From the NCBI GenBank assembly GCA_963700255.1, contig CAVOWW010000013.1:1-21424 (forward strand): 21,424 bases of DNA, given 5' to 3'. The stretch comes from UBA10649 sp963700255. Its GTDB lineage: Bacteria; Actinomycetota; Actinomycetes; S36-B12. Positions within the stretch are counted from its first letter, which is position 1. Each line of letters starts with the position of its first letter. The notes beneath the pieces were generated by a model. The model ran no database searches, was not told where the DNA came from, and saw only the letters and a list, made by a program, of their open reading frames with translations. Shown here piece after piece: positions 7,124 to 16,352 of the stretch. A program made the position numbers and the translations under genes.

Positions 7124-8187
7124 TGCCGGAGACCACCCGCCCGGAGCCCATCGACTGGGACCTCGCGGTCGCCACCGCGCGACGCCTGGCACCCAAGGGT
7201 CCGGACCTTCCTCCCGACGAGACCCGCGCGGCGGTCGCGATGCTGCGCGATCTCGCCCGGGCTGCCGTCGATCCTGTCCGCGGCGTGACGGGGATGGTCG
7301 CGCCGGATGACTCGCCCGCCGTGGTCGTCGACCGGTCGGGGTGGATCGCTTCCAACGTGAGCGGGATGCGGGTCGTGCTCAACTCGTGGGAGGGCTTCGC
7401 CGACAAGACGGAGGCCGCGCCCGCGGTGGTGCGGAGCCTGGGCTCGCGCGGAACGGCGCTGCAGCTCGGTGCCGTGCTCGCGTGGATGTCGGGCAAGGTG
7501 CTCGGCCAGTTCGAGACTTTCACCGATCCGGGCGAGCCACGCCGGCTCCTGCTCGTGGCGCCCACCATCGTGAATGTGGAGCGCCAGCTCGAGGTCCCCG
7601 AGCGGGACTTCCGATTCTGGGTGTGCCTGCACGAGGAGACCCATCGGGTCCAGTTCGGCGCGGTGCCCTGGCTCGCCGACCACCTGTCGGACCGGCTCGC
7701 CGCGTTGATGGAGGCGTCGGACCTCGGCGCACGCGAGTCGCTGCAGCGGCTGCTGGCCTTCGGCTACGCACTGATCCGGTCGCTGCGGTCGGACAGTGAC
7801 GTCAGCATCGTCGAGACGATCCAGACGCCCGAGCAGAGGGTGATCTTCGACGAGCTGACCGCGCTCATGTCCCTTCTCGAGGGCCACGCCGACGTCGTCA
7901 TGGACGACGTCGGCCCGGCCGTCATCCCGTCGGTCGGGCTGATCCGGGAGCGGTTCAGCGCGCGCCGCCAGCAGCCGGGCGCGCTCGACAGCTTCGCGCG
8001 CAGGGCCTTGGGGATGGACGCGAAGATGCGGCAGTACAGCGACGGTGCGGCGTTCGTCCGCCACGTCGTCGACCGCGTCGGCATGGACGGCTTCAACCGG
8101 GTGTGGACGTCGCCGGCCGAGCTGCCCTCGCGCGCCGAGATCCATGAGCCCGACCTGTGGCTCGACCGGGTGACCGGCGAGGCATGA
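7123..8187 (+). CDS. DUF2342 zinc-dependent metalloprotease-like protein (zincin)
   Basis: A 354-residue protein of the actinobacterial DUF2342 family, often annotated as 'coenzyme F420 biosynthesis-associated' or zinc-dependent metalloprotease; no biochemical role is established that I know of. The zinc motif HEETH is at residues 170-174 (CLHEETHRVQF), followed by an EGHAD element near residue 253 that probably gives the third ligand. The N-terminal part (AVDPVRGVTGM, VVVDRSGWIASN) and the conserved LVAPTIVNVERQL segment are family hallmarks. No signal peptide is seen, so it is cytosolic. ATG 7123 overlaps the manA stop, and the C-terminus overlaps the tilS start (ATGA). It lies upstream of tilS as in many actinobacteria, so the linkage is conserved even though the function is not understood. 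Confidence 0.88.
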   Translation: MPETTRPEPIDWDLAVATARRLAPKGPDLPPDETRAAVAMLRDLARAAVDPVRGVTGMVAPDDSPAVVVDRSGWIASNVSGMRVVLNSWEGFADKTEAAPAVVRSLGSRGTALQLGAVLAWMSGKVLGQFETFTDPGEPRRLLLVAPTIVNVERQLEVPERDFRFWVCLHEETHRVQFGAVPWLADHLSDRLAALMEASDLGARESLQRLLAFGYALIRSLRSDSDVSIVETIQTPEQRVIFDELTALMSLLEGHADVVMDDVGPAVIPSVGLIRERFSARRQQPGALDSFARRALGMDAKMRQYSDGAAFVRHVVDRVGMDGFNRVWTSPAELPSRAEIHEPDLWLDRVTGEA

Positions 8188-9200
8188 GCCGCCGGGCGGT
8201 GTCCGCCGACGTGATGGCGACGCGTACCGCGGTGTCGGCGTCCGTTGGGGACCTTGGCCCCGGGGATCGGGTGCTGGTGGCCTGCTCGGGCGGGCCGGAC
8301 TCGCTCGCCCTCGCAGCGGCGACTGCGTGGGTGGGGGAGCGCGCGAGCCTCGACGTGCGGGCTGTCGTCGTCGATCACGGGATCCAGGACGGTTCGGGCC
8401 GGGTGGCCCTCGACGCAGCCGACGCCTGCCGTGCCCTCGGCCTCCCGGTGGAGGTCATCCGCGTCGAGGTCGGTCGTGACGGTGGCCCCGAGGCTGCCGC
8501 GCGGACCGCCCGCTACGCGGCGCTCGAGTCGGCGGCCGTGGCCTCCGCCGCCACCGCGGTCCTGCTGGGCCACACCCTGGACGACCAGGCGGAGACCGTC
8601 CTGCTTCGGCTCGCGAGGGGCTCCGGGGCCCGCTCGCTGGCAGCGATGGCGGCCCGCACAGGGCTGTGGCGCAGGCCGTTCCTCGGCCTGCCACGCGCCA
8701 GTGTCCATGCTGCGGCTCAGGAGGTGCTGGCGCCGCTCGGTCGCGCGGCATGGTCCGACCCGCACAATGCGGACCCCGACTTCGCCCGGGTCCGCGTGCG
8801 TGCGCTGCTGGCCGGCCTGACGACCGACCTGGGACCGGGTGTCGTCCTCGGCCTGGCGAGGTCGGCGGACCTCCTGCGCGACGACGCGGACCTCCTCGAC
8901 GATCTCGCCGCCGCGGAGCATGCCCGCGTCGTCGCCCTCGACGAGGCAGGCGGCGAGAGCGCCGAGTGCGTGGCACTTGCGGAGCTGGCACCGGCCGTGC
9001 GGACCCGGGTCCTCCGCCTGATGTGCCTGCGCAGCGGCAGTCCGGCCGATGCGCTCGGCGTTGAGCACGTGCGCCGAGTGGACGCGCTCGTCACAGACTG
9101 GACCGGCCAGGGAGAGGTGGCGCTGCCGGGCGGTGTCACCGCGGCGCGCGCGTATGGAAGGCTGAGCCTGCGTGGGAGCGGCCAACCCCTGAGGGAGTAG
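8184..9200 (+). CDS. tilS: tRNA(Ile)-lysidine synthetase
   Basis: An ATP-dependent enzyme that attaches lysine to C34 of the CAU-anticodon tRNA-Ile, so that it reads AUA instead of AUG. It has 338 residues. The PP-loop motif SGGPDS is at residues 35-40, followed by VVVDHGIQDGS, GHTLDDQAETVLLRLARGSG and RPFLGLPRASV, all typical of the N-terminal ATPase domain. The region DPHNADPDFARVRVR contains the family's conserved asparagine/arginine segment. The chosen start is ATG 8184, which overlaps the preceding stop (ATGA) and places the PP-loop correctly; an upstream in-frame start at 8157 would lie inside the previous gene. The C-terminal domain is short, as in other actinobacterial forms. An essential gene in most bacteria. 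Confidence 0.95.
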   Translation: MSRRAVSADVMATRTAVSASVGDLGPGDRVLVACSGGPDSLALAAATAWVGERASLDVRAVVVDHGIQDGSGRVALDAADACRALGLPVEVIRVEVGRDGGPEAAARTARYAALESAAVASAATAVLLGHTLDDQAETVLLRLARGSGARSLAAMAARTGLWRRPFLGLPRASVHAAAQEVLAPLGRAAWSDPHNADPDFARVRVRALLAGLTTDLGPGVVLGLARSADLLRDDADLLDDLAAAEHARVVALDEAGGESAECVALAELAPAVRTRVLRLMCLRSGSPADALGVEHVRRVDALVTDWTGQGEVALPGGVTAARAYGRLSLRGSGQPLRE

Positions 9201-9203
9201 CGC

Positions 9204-9758
9204 GTGGAGCCAGAGGACATCTCGTCGGAGCTCGAGCACGTGCTGCTGACCGAGGACCAGATCCGCGATCGGCTGCTCGAGCTGGCGGCGCAGATCGACG
9301 CCGACTACGCGGGCAAGGACCTCCTCCTGGTCGGGGTGCTCAAGGGCGCGGTCATGGTGATGGCCGACCTGGCGCGGTCGCTGAGCCACTCGGTCGACAT
9401 GGACTGGATGGCGGTCTCCTCCTACGGTTCCGGGACCACGTCGTCGGGCGTCGTCCGCATCATGAAGGACCTCGACGCCGACCTGAACGGCCGGAACGTC
9501 CTCGTCGTGGAGGACATCCTCGACTCCGGCCTCACCCTCTCCTGGCTGCTGAAGAACCTGACCTCGCGCGGCCCTGCCTCGGTCGAGGTGTTCACCCTCC
9601 TGCGCAAGCCGGACGCCCAGAAGGTCAACGTGTCCCCGCGCTACATCGGCTTCGACATCCCGAACGAGTTCGTGGTCGGCTACGGGCTCGACTACGCGGA
9701 GCGCTACCGCAACCTGCGGTGCGTGGGCACCCTCGCCCCGCACGTCTACGGGGGATAG
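9204..9758 (+). CDS. hpt: Hypoxanthine phosphoribosyltransferase
   Basis: A purine salvage enzyme that joins hypoxanthine (and usually guanine) to PRPP, making IMP or GMP. It has 184 residues. The PRPP-binding loop VLVVEDILDSGLTLSWLL contains the adjacent acidic pair ED and the DSG turn. The flexible loop region AVSSYGSGTTSSGVVRI and the C-terminal YIGFDIPNEFVVGYGLDYAERYRNL are classic for the family. The start is GTG 9204, with GAGGGAG overlapping the tilS 3' end as ribosome binding site. Only three bases separate it from the tilS stop, so it is in the same transcript. The order tilS-hpt-ftsH is widely conserved in Gram-positive bacteria. An 81-bp gap follows before ftsH. Confidence 0.97.
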   Translation: MEPEDISSELEHVLLTEDQIRDRLLELAAQIDADYAGKDLLLVGVLKGAVMVMADLARSLSHSVDMDWMAVSSYGSGTTSSGVVRIMKDLDADLNGRNVLVVEDILDSGLTLSWLLKNLTSRGPASVEVFTLLRKPDAQKVNVSPRYIGFDIPNEFVVGYGLDYAERYRNLRCVGTLAPHVYGG

Positions 9759-9839
9759 CGGTCCGCGTCCGCGATGGGCGTAATCCCTGAGGCGCTGCGC
9801 GCATTCGTGGCCTCCTGGGCGGCGTAGTACCGTGAGGCG

Positions 9840-11848
<2,009 letters not shown>

Positions 11849-11852
<4 letters not shown>

Positions 11853-12460
11853 CGGGAATCGGGCCGGTGACCCTCCGGGGCGAGTCGACCATCCACCCCT
11901 TCGATGCCGTGGCGGCCGAGCAGGCCGTGCGGGACCTCCTTCTCGCGATCGGCGAGGATCCTGAGCGCGACGGCCTCAAGGACACCCCGGCCCGCGTCGC
12001 GCGCGCCTATGCGGAGATGTTCCGCGGGCTGCACCAGACGGCCGACGAGGTCCTGGCGACCACCTTCGACCTCGGCCACGACGAGATGGTCCTCGTGAAG
12101 GACATCGAGCTCTACAGCACCTGCGAGCACCACCTCGTGCCGTTCCACGGAGTCGCCCACATCGGCTACATCCCCAACGAGAGCGGCCGCATCACCGGGC
12201 TGTCCAAGCTGGCGCGGCTCGTCGACGTGTTCGCGAAGCGGCCGCAGGTCCAGGAGCGACTGACGACCCAGGTCGCCGACTCCCTGGTGCGGATCCTCGA
12301 GCCGCGCGGTGCGATCGTCGTCATGGAGGCGGAGCACCTCTGCATGTCCATGCGTGGCGTGCGGAAGCCGGGTGCGAAGACCGTCACGAGCGCCGTGCGT
12401 GGCAGCCTCCGGGATCCCGCCACGCGCGCGGAGGCCATGTCCCTGATCCTGGGTCGATGA
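11849..12460 (+). CDS. folE: GTP cyclohydrolase I
   Basis: The first enzyme of folate synthesis, converting GTP to 7,8-dihydroneopterin triphosphate. It has 203 residues. Zinc ligands are visible: Cys92 and His95 in STCEHHLVPFHG, and Cys165 in EHLCMSMRGVRKPG. IGYIPNESGRITGLSKLARLVD and PQVQERLTTQVADSL are strongly conserved substrate and fold elements, and DPERDGLKDTPARVARAY marks the N-terminal helical region. The ATG overlaps the ftsH stop by four bases, and its own stop overlaps folP by four bases. It is therefore the entry gene of a tightly coupled folate operon. Confidence 0.98.
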
Positions 12461-13323
12461 TCCGGCGACCCAGGGGCCTGCCGCCGACGCTCGCATCCCT
12501 CGACCGCACTGTCGTCATGGGCGTCCTCAACGTCACGCCCGACTCGTTCTCCGACGGTGGCGAGTTCCTCGACGCGCAGCGCGCCATCGACCACGGCCGC
12601 GACCTGCATGCCGCGGGTGCCGACATCGTCGACATCGGCGGGGAGTCGACGCGGCCCGGGGCCCAGCGGGTGCCGCTCGAGGAGGAGCTCCGACGGGTCC
12701 TTCCGGTGGTTGCCGGGCTCACCGCCGCAGGCGTCCCGGTGAGCATCGACACGATGCGGGCCGACTGCGCGCGGGCGGCGGTCGCTGAAGGTGCCTGCAT
12801 CGTGAACGACGTCAGCGGCGGCCTCGCCGATCCGGCGATGTACTCGGCCATCGCGGAGATCGGCGTCCCCTACATCGCCATGCACTGGCGCGGTCACAGC
12901 GACCGCATGAGCGAGCTGGCCCAGTACGACGACGTGGCGCTCGACGTCATGCGCGAGCTGCGCCAGAGAGTGGACGCCGCCAGCGCGGCCGGTGTCGATC
13001 CGGCTGCCATCGTCGTCGACCCGGGCCTGGGATTCGCCAAGGACGCCGACCACAACTGGCAGATCCTGCTCAAGCTCACGACGCTGCTCCACCAGGGCTA
13101 CCCGGTCCTCATCGGTGCCTCGCGCAAGCGCTTCCTCGGCTCCCTGCTCGCAGACGACGAGGGCGAGCCGCGCCCCGTCGATCGGCGTGATGCCGCCACC
13201 GACGCGATCACGGCGATCGCCGCGACCATGGGCGTGTGGGCCGTCCGTGTCCACGATGTCGCGCGGAGCCGCGATGCCGTTCAGGTCGCAGCTGCCTGGC
13301 GGAAGGGGAGCGAGCGTGGCTGA
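12457..13323 (+). CDS. folP: Dihydropteroate synthase
   Basis: Condenses 6-hydroxymethyl-dihydropterin pyrophosphate with p-aminobenzoate to dihydropteroate; it is the target of sulfonamides. It has 288 residues. Family motifs are VMGVLNVTPDSFSDGG (pyrophosphate-binding loop 1), DIVDIGGESTRPGA (loop 2), VSIDTMRADCARAA, IVNDVSGG, PYIAMHWRG, IVVDPGLGFAKDADHNWQ, LIGASRKRFLG and the final RVHDVARSRDAVQVA. All the pterin-pocket residues in these motifs look normal. MHWRG in place of the more usual MHxRG/MHMQG is within family variation. The ATG overlaps the folE stop, and the 3' end overlaps the folB start by 8 bp. Confidence 0.97.
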   Translation: MIRRPRGLPPTLASLDRTVVMGVLNVTPDSFSDGGEFLDAQRAIDHGRDLHAAGADIVDIGGESTRPGAQRVPLEEELRRVLPVVAGLTAAGVPVSIDTMRADCARAAVAEGACIVNDVSGGLADPAMYSAIAEIGVPYIAMHWRGHSDRMSELAQYDDVALDVMRELRQRVDAASAAGVDPAAIVVDPGLGFAKDADHNWQILLKLTTLLHQGYPVLIGASRKRFLGSLLADDEGEPRPVDRRDAATDAITAIAATMGVWAVRVHDVARSRDAVQVAAAWRKGSERG

Positions 13324-13687
13324 CCAGATCCGCATCCGCGGCATCCGCGGCATCGGGCACCACGGGGTCTTCGCGCACGAGCGGTCCGACGGCCAGGAGT
13401 TCTCGGTCGACGTGTCGCTCGACGTGCGCACCTCCACCGCCGCCGGCTCGGACGACCTCGCCGACACCGTCGACTACGGCCAGGTGGCGAATGCCGTGCA
13501 CGCGCTCATCGTCGGGGAGCCCGTCGATCTCGTCGAGACGCTCGCCGAGCGCATCGCGGCAGCCTGCCTCGCCTTCCCCGGCGTCGAGCGGGTGAAGGTG
13601 ACGGTGCACAAGCCGCATGCGCCGATCGAGGTGCCGTTCGACGACGTCGAGCTCCGCATCGTGCGTGGGCCGGGCGGCGATGCCTGA
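13316..13687 (+). CDS. folB: Dihydroneopterin aldolase
   Basis: Cleaves 7,8-dihydroneopterin to 6-hydroxymethyl-7,8-dihydropterin and glycolaldehyde. It has 123 residues, standard for this small tunnel-fold protein. The N-terminus DQIRIRGIRGIGHHGVFAHER contains the conserved G-x-H-G-V-x-x-x-E core. DLADTVDYGQVANAV, LVETLAERIA and VERVKVTVHKPHAPI hold the substrate-binding Tyr, Glu and Lys seen in the family. The start is GTG 13316, inside the folP 3' end (8-bp overlap GTGGCTGA); longer in-frame starts would read backwards through folP. The stop overlaps the folK start by 8 bp in the same way (ATGCCTGA), a repeated coupling arrangement. Confidence 0.97.
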   Translation: MADQIRIRGIRGIGHHGVFAHERSDGQEFSVDVSLDVRTSTAAGSDDLADTVDYGQVANAVHALIVGEPVDLVETLAERIAAACLAFPGVERVKVTVHKPHAPIEVPFDDVELRIVRGPGGDA

Positions 13688-14195
13688 CGTTGCCCTCGCC
13701 CTCGGGTCGAACGTGGGCGACTCCGCCGCCACCCTGCAGGGCGCGGTGACCGACCTGTGCTCCCTCGAGGGCCTGGCCCTCGAGGCCGTGTCCGCGGTCT
13801 ACGAGACCGACCCCGTCGGGGGCCCGGACCAGCCGCCGTACCTGAACGCCGTGGTCGTCGGACGCACGACGATGACCGGGCCGGAGCTGCTCGCCGCCAC
13901 GCAGGCGATCGAGCATGCCTGGCATCGAGTGCGCGAGGTCCGCTGGGGACCCCGCACCCTCGACATCGACCTCCTCACGCTGGGCGGCGACGTGGTCGAG
14001 ACGCCTCTGCTGACGCTGCCGCACCCGCGCGCGCACGAGCGTGCCTTCGTGCTCGTCCCGTGGCTCGACGCCGATCCCGAGGCGCGCGTCCCCGGCCATG
14101 GTCGCGTCGACGATCTGCTCGGCTCCTGCGATGCGAGCGGAGTGCGCCCGACGGACGTCCGGCTCCGCCTGCCGAGCGCATCGGATCCGGCATGA
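13680..14195 (+). CDS. folK: 2-amino-4-hydroxy-6-hydroxymethyldihydropteridine pyrophosphokinase
   Basis: HPPK transfers pyrophosphate from ATP to 6-hydroxymethyl-7,8-dihydropterin, supplying FolP. It has 171 residues. Motifs are VALALGSNVGDS (N-terminal nucleotide loop), SAVYETDPVGGPDQPPYLNAVV (pterin-binding loop), IEHAWHRVREVRWGPRTLDIDLL (the signature containing the two metal-binding Asp in DIDLL), and LPHPRAHERAFVLVPWLD. The ATG overlaps the folB stop; the stop overlaps the next ATG at 14192 (ATGA). No frameshift is seen. Confidence 0.97.
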   Translation: MPDVALALGSNVGDSAATLQGAVTDLCSLEGLALEAVSAVYETDPVGGPDQPPYLNAVVVGRTTMTGPELLAATQAIEHAWHRVREVRWGPRTLDIDLLTLGGDVVETPLLTLPHPRAHERAFVLVPWLDADPEARVPGHGRVDDLLGSCDASGVRPTDVRLRLPSASDPA

Positions 14196-14666
14196 ACGCC
14201 ATGCAGCCCACCCGGGTGCGGGCTGCTCGTCGCGGTCGCGGCCATCGCCGCAGCGCTCGGCTGGGGCGTCGTGCAGGTGGTCGATGCCTGGTTCGGTCGA
14301 CTCGTACCGGTGCCGTGGGCCGCCGCGGGCGCGCTGTGGCTCGTTGCCGGTGCCGTGGCGTACTGGGCCTTCACCAGCCGCCCCCGGCTCAGGCACCTGC
14401 CCGGCGCGAAGCCGATGCCGCCCCTGGTGGCCGCGCGCACGGCCGCGCTGGCGATGGCGGCCTCCCGGATCGGGGCACTCGTGCTGGGGTTCTACGCCGG
14501 CATCGCCGTGGGGATGGCGCCGAGCCTCTCGACTCCGTCCGGGCTGCAGATCTTCTGGGCGGCCTCGGCGGCCGCGCTCGGGGCGTTCGCCCTGGTGGCG
14601 GCGGCCCTGTGGCTGGAGACCCTGTGCCGTCTGCCCGTGGGACCCGACGACGGGGCCCGTCCGTGA
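14192..14666 (+). CDS. DUF3180 membrane protein (apparent frameshift near the start)
   Basis: A small integral membrane protein that follows folK in many actinobacteria; its function is unknown. Four hydrophobic segments are seen: LLVAVAAIAAALGWGVV, PWAAAGALWLVAGAVAYWAF, MAASRIGALVLGFYAGIAV and FWAASAAALGAFALVAAALW. The conserved core MPPLVAARTAALAMAASRIGA, with its Arg-Thr/Ser-Arg pattern, fits DUF3180. The ATG at 14192 overlaps the folK stop but is in a different frame from the hydrophobic protein. One base too many or too few in the ggtgcggg stretch at 14215-14222 would join them. The main frame has no ATG or GTG of its own before the first helix, which supports an indel error. It ends at TGA 14664-14666. 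Confidence 0.8.
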
Positions 14667-14681
14667 CCCGCATCGAGGGCA

Positions 14682-14687
14682 TAGGGT
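14682..14687 (+). promoter_or_regulatory. Possible -10 element for a leaderless transcript
   Basis: TAGGGT fits TANNNT and ends seven bases before the ATG at 14695, so transcription would begin at or next to the start codon. There is no Shine-Dalgarno before that ATG, consistent with leaderless expression, which is common in actinobacteria. No convincing -35 is visible. Confidence 0.4.
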
Positions 14688-14694
14688 TTCGCCC

Positions 14695-14985
14695 ATGACC
14701 GATGTCGCCCTCGAGGACCTCCCGTTCGACGAGCTCCGCCAGCGCGCCTTCAAGCGCGCTGAGCACCATGGCGACCTCGGCTTCTTCACCGACCTGTTCT
14801 CGCACATGCCAGGGATGGTGGCCATCGAGGGCGAGGGCGGTGACCTCGGTGCCGTCGGCGGCACCATCATCGAGAGCGTGCGCGCCTGGCGCGAGATGGT
14901 CGGCGACAAGCCGCTGGACGAGACCACGGAGACGCTGCTGCGGGCGCGCTTCGTGACGTACCTTCGCGAGCACGGCGAGGAGTGA
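14695..14985 (+). CDS. Small conserved-looking hypothetical protein (96 aa)
   Basis: A soluble 96-residue acidic protein. I do not recognise a named domain. It begins TDVALEDLPFDELRQRAFKRAE and is mostly helical by composition, with a Gly-rich centre (IEGEGGDLGAVGGTII). It ends VTYLREHGEE. Short proteins like this often follow the fol/DUF3180 genes in actinobacteria, but I cannot name a role. The ATG lacks a Shine-Dalgarno and sits just after a -10-like TAGGGT. The codons for its last six residues and its stop lie in the first unit of a 56-bp tandem repeat, so the gene end was the source of that repeat or was formed by it. Confidence 0.7.
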   Translation: MTDVALEDLPFDELRQRAFKRAEHHGDLGFFTDLFSHMPGMVAIEGEGGDLGAVGGTIIESVRAWREMVGDKPLDETTETLLRARFVTYLREHGEE

Positions 14986-15095
14986 GCGGAGCGAGCCCCG
15001 GAGCGGTGCTGCCGGGACCACGCGAGCACGGCGAGGAGTGAGCGGAGCGAGCCCCGGAGCGGTGCGCCGGGGGACCACGCGAGCACGGCGAGGAG
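14965..15095. repeat. 56-57-bp tandem repeat, 2.3 copies, starting inside a gene's 3' end
   Basis: Units start with cgcgagcacggcgaggag at 14965, 15021 and 15078; the third is only 18 bases long. Units 1 and 2 are identical for their first 45 bases, then differ slightly (gtgctgccgggacca against gtgcgccgggggacca), each keeping a short GC-rich hairpin (CCCGG/CCGGG, and CCCCGG/CCGGGG). The first unit encodes the last residues and stop of the 96-aa protein. There is no U-run, so it is not a standard terminator, though it lies between convergent genes. Positions 15096-15133 hold nothing else I can support. Confidence 0.88.
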
Positions 15096-15133
15096 CTGGC
15101 CGCACCCGGACCCGAGTCAACTCAGTACGAGGG

Positions 15134-16258
15134 CTACCGATCGACGTCCCCGATGACCATGGGGAACGACATGACCGCGTCGGCCAGCTGCTCGTAGCGG
15201 GTGCCGACGAGGCACGGCCCCAGCGCCTGCATCGTGGCGAACGACGCGGACCGGATCTTCATCCGCCACGGCGTCTTCTCGCCGGCGCCCACGACGAGGC
15301 ACCCGCTGATCCCGAGCGGTCCCTCGATCCACGTGTAGAACGTGCCCTCGGGGAGGCGCACGACCTTCGGCAGCGTCACGTCGACCGGCCCGGGTCCGAG
15401 GCGTCGGAGCTCGTCGATGCATGCGGACGCCAGTGCGGCGGAGACCGGCAGCTGCTCGACGAGCACGGCGTAGCGGGCAGGCAGGTCCCCCGCGTTCCGC
15501 GTGACGACGACCAGGTGGTCGGCGAGCTGGGCGTACGAGAGGTACGGGTCGTCGCGACGGAGGTCGAGGTCGAAGCCGCTCGCCCGGGCCACGATGCCGC
15601 TCGTGCCGAGGTCGATGGCCGCCTCGCGGGAGAGGGTCGCAACCCCGGCGAACGGCTCGGCGTAGGCGCGCACCTCGTCCGCGAGGCGCGCCTGGAGCGC
15701 GCCGAGCCGGGCGAGGGCATCGAGGTAGTCGTCGAGGGTGCCCGCCTCGATCGGCGCGGCGACGCCGCCGATGCGGGCGAAGCCGGGATGGACGCGCCCA
15801 CCGGTGGACTGCTCCTGCAGGGTCGTGAGGCGCTCGCGCAGTGCCTCGAGCTCGAGGCGCGCGGCGCCGGCAACGGGAGCGAGGAATGCCAGCGAGGCAG
15901 TGATGCGGTTCGCCTCCGCGAGCAGGGTGCGGATCCAGGTGGCACGCTCGGGCGGCGTGATGCCCAGGGCGGCCTCGAGGGTGAGGGCGACGCCGACCTC
16001 CGACGAGAAGGCGGACAGCCAGTCGTGCCGGTCGGCGAGGGCCATCGCCTGGCGCAGGTCCCGGGACTCGAACAGCTTCTCGGCACTGCGGTGCATCAGG
16101 CCGACCCGGGGGTCGGCCGCCGTGACGACGTCGTCCTCGACCCGCACGTGGAGCTGGAACCCGGGGTTGGCGACGGGGTGGTGCTCGAGCAGCGGGAGCC
16201 GGTCGTCGCAGGGCAGGTAGCCGGCCGCACCGATCCCGATCACGAGTTCCGTTGCCAC
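15134..16258 (-). CDS. Orphan NuoD-like protein (complex I 49-kDa subunit homolog)
   Basis: A 374-residue homolog of NADH-quinone oxidoreductase subunit D, with no other nuo gene nearby. Recognisable parts in order: HHPVANPGFQLHVRVED in place of the usual QHPSTHG segment, DPRVGLMHRSAEKLFESRD (compare the GYLHRGxEK...YR region), RHDWLSAFSSEVG, the helix ERATWIRTLLAEANRI, and the C-terminal WIEGPLGISGCLVVG, PWRMKIRSASFATMQALGPCL and final VIGDVDR. The Tyr of the family's DYL motif, a quinone ligand in true complex I, is Trp80 here, and the protein is shorter than normal NuoD (about 400-440). It may therefore be a diverged or non-respiratory relative. The start is GTG 16258. The frame is intact. 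It is transcribed against its neighbours. Confidence 0.75.
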   Translation of the reverse strand: MATELVIGIGAAGYLPCDDRLPLLEHHPVANPGFQLHVRVEDDVVTAADPRVGLMHRSAEKLFESRDLRQAMALADRHDWLSAFSSEVGVALTLEAALGITPPERATWIRTLLAEANRITASLAFLAPVAGAARLELEALRERLTTLQEQSTGGRVHPGFARIGGVAAPIEAGTLDDYLDALARLGALQARLADEVRAYAEPFAGVATLSREAAIDLGTSGIVARASGFDLDLRRDDPYLSYAQLADHLVVVTRNAGDLPARYAVLVEQLPVSAALASACIDELRRLGPGPVDVTLPKVVRLPEGTFYTWIEGPLGISGCLVVGAGEKTPWRMKIRSASFATMQALGPCLVGTRYEQLADAVMSFPMVIGDVDR

Positions 16259-16339
16259 CCGGTCATGGTGTCAGAGGACGTGGTGAGGCGGGTTCGCGGG
16301 ACGAGGAGCACGTCCTGACGCCGCTGATCGCGGGCGGTC

Positions 16340-16345
16340 TACGCT
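16340..16345 (+). promoter_or_regulatory. Possible -10 element for the pan/nad operon
   Basis: TACGCT fits TANNNT and lies seven bases before GTG 16353, so the transcript would be leaderless; no Shine-Dalgarno precedes that GTG. A weak -35-like CTGACG is at 16315-16320 (19-bp spacing). It sits in the 94-bp divergent gap with the NuoD-like gene. Confidence 0.4.
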
Positions 16346-16352
16346 CCGTGAC

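Noticed and set aside
15040..15077. GC hairpin as a rho-independent terminator between convergent genes
   Set aside because: Stems are short (5-6 bp) and no T-run follows on either strand.
13506..15086. 526-codon - strand open frame across folK, DUF3180 and the tandem repeat
   Set aside because: It is antisense to conserved genes and its N-terminus is made from the tandem repeat itself; no domain is visible.
14965..15095. Tandem repeat read as a CRISPR array
   Set aside because: Copies are directly adjacent with no unique spacers, and the unit begins in coding sequence.
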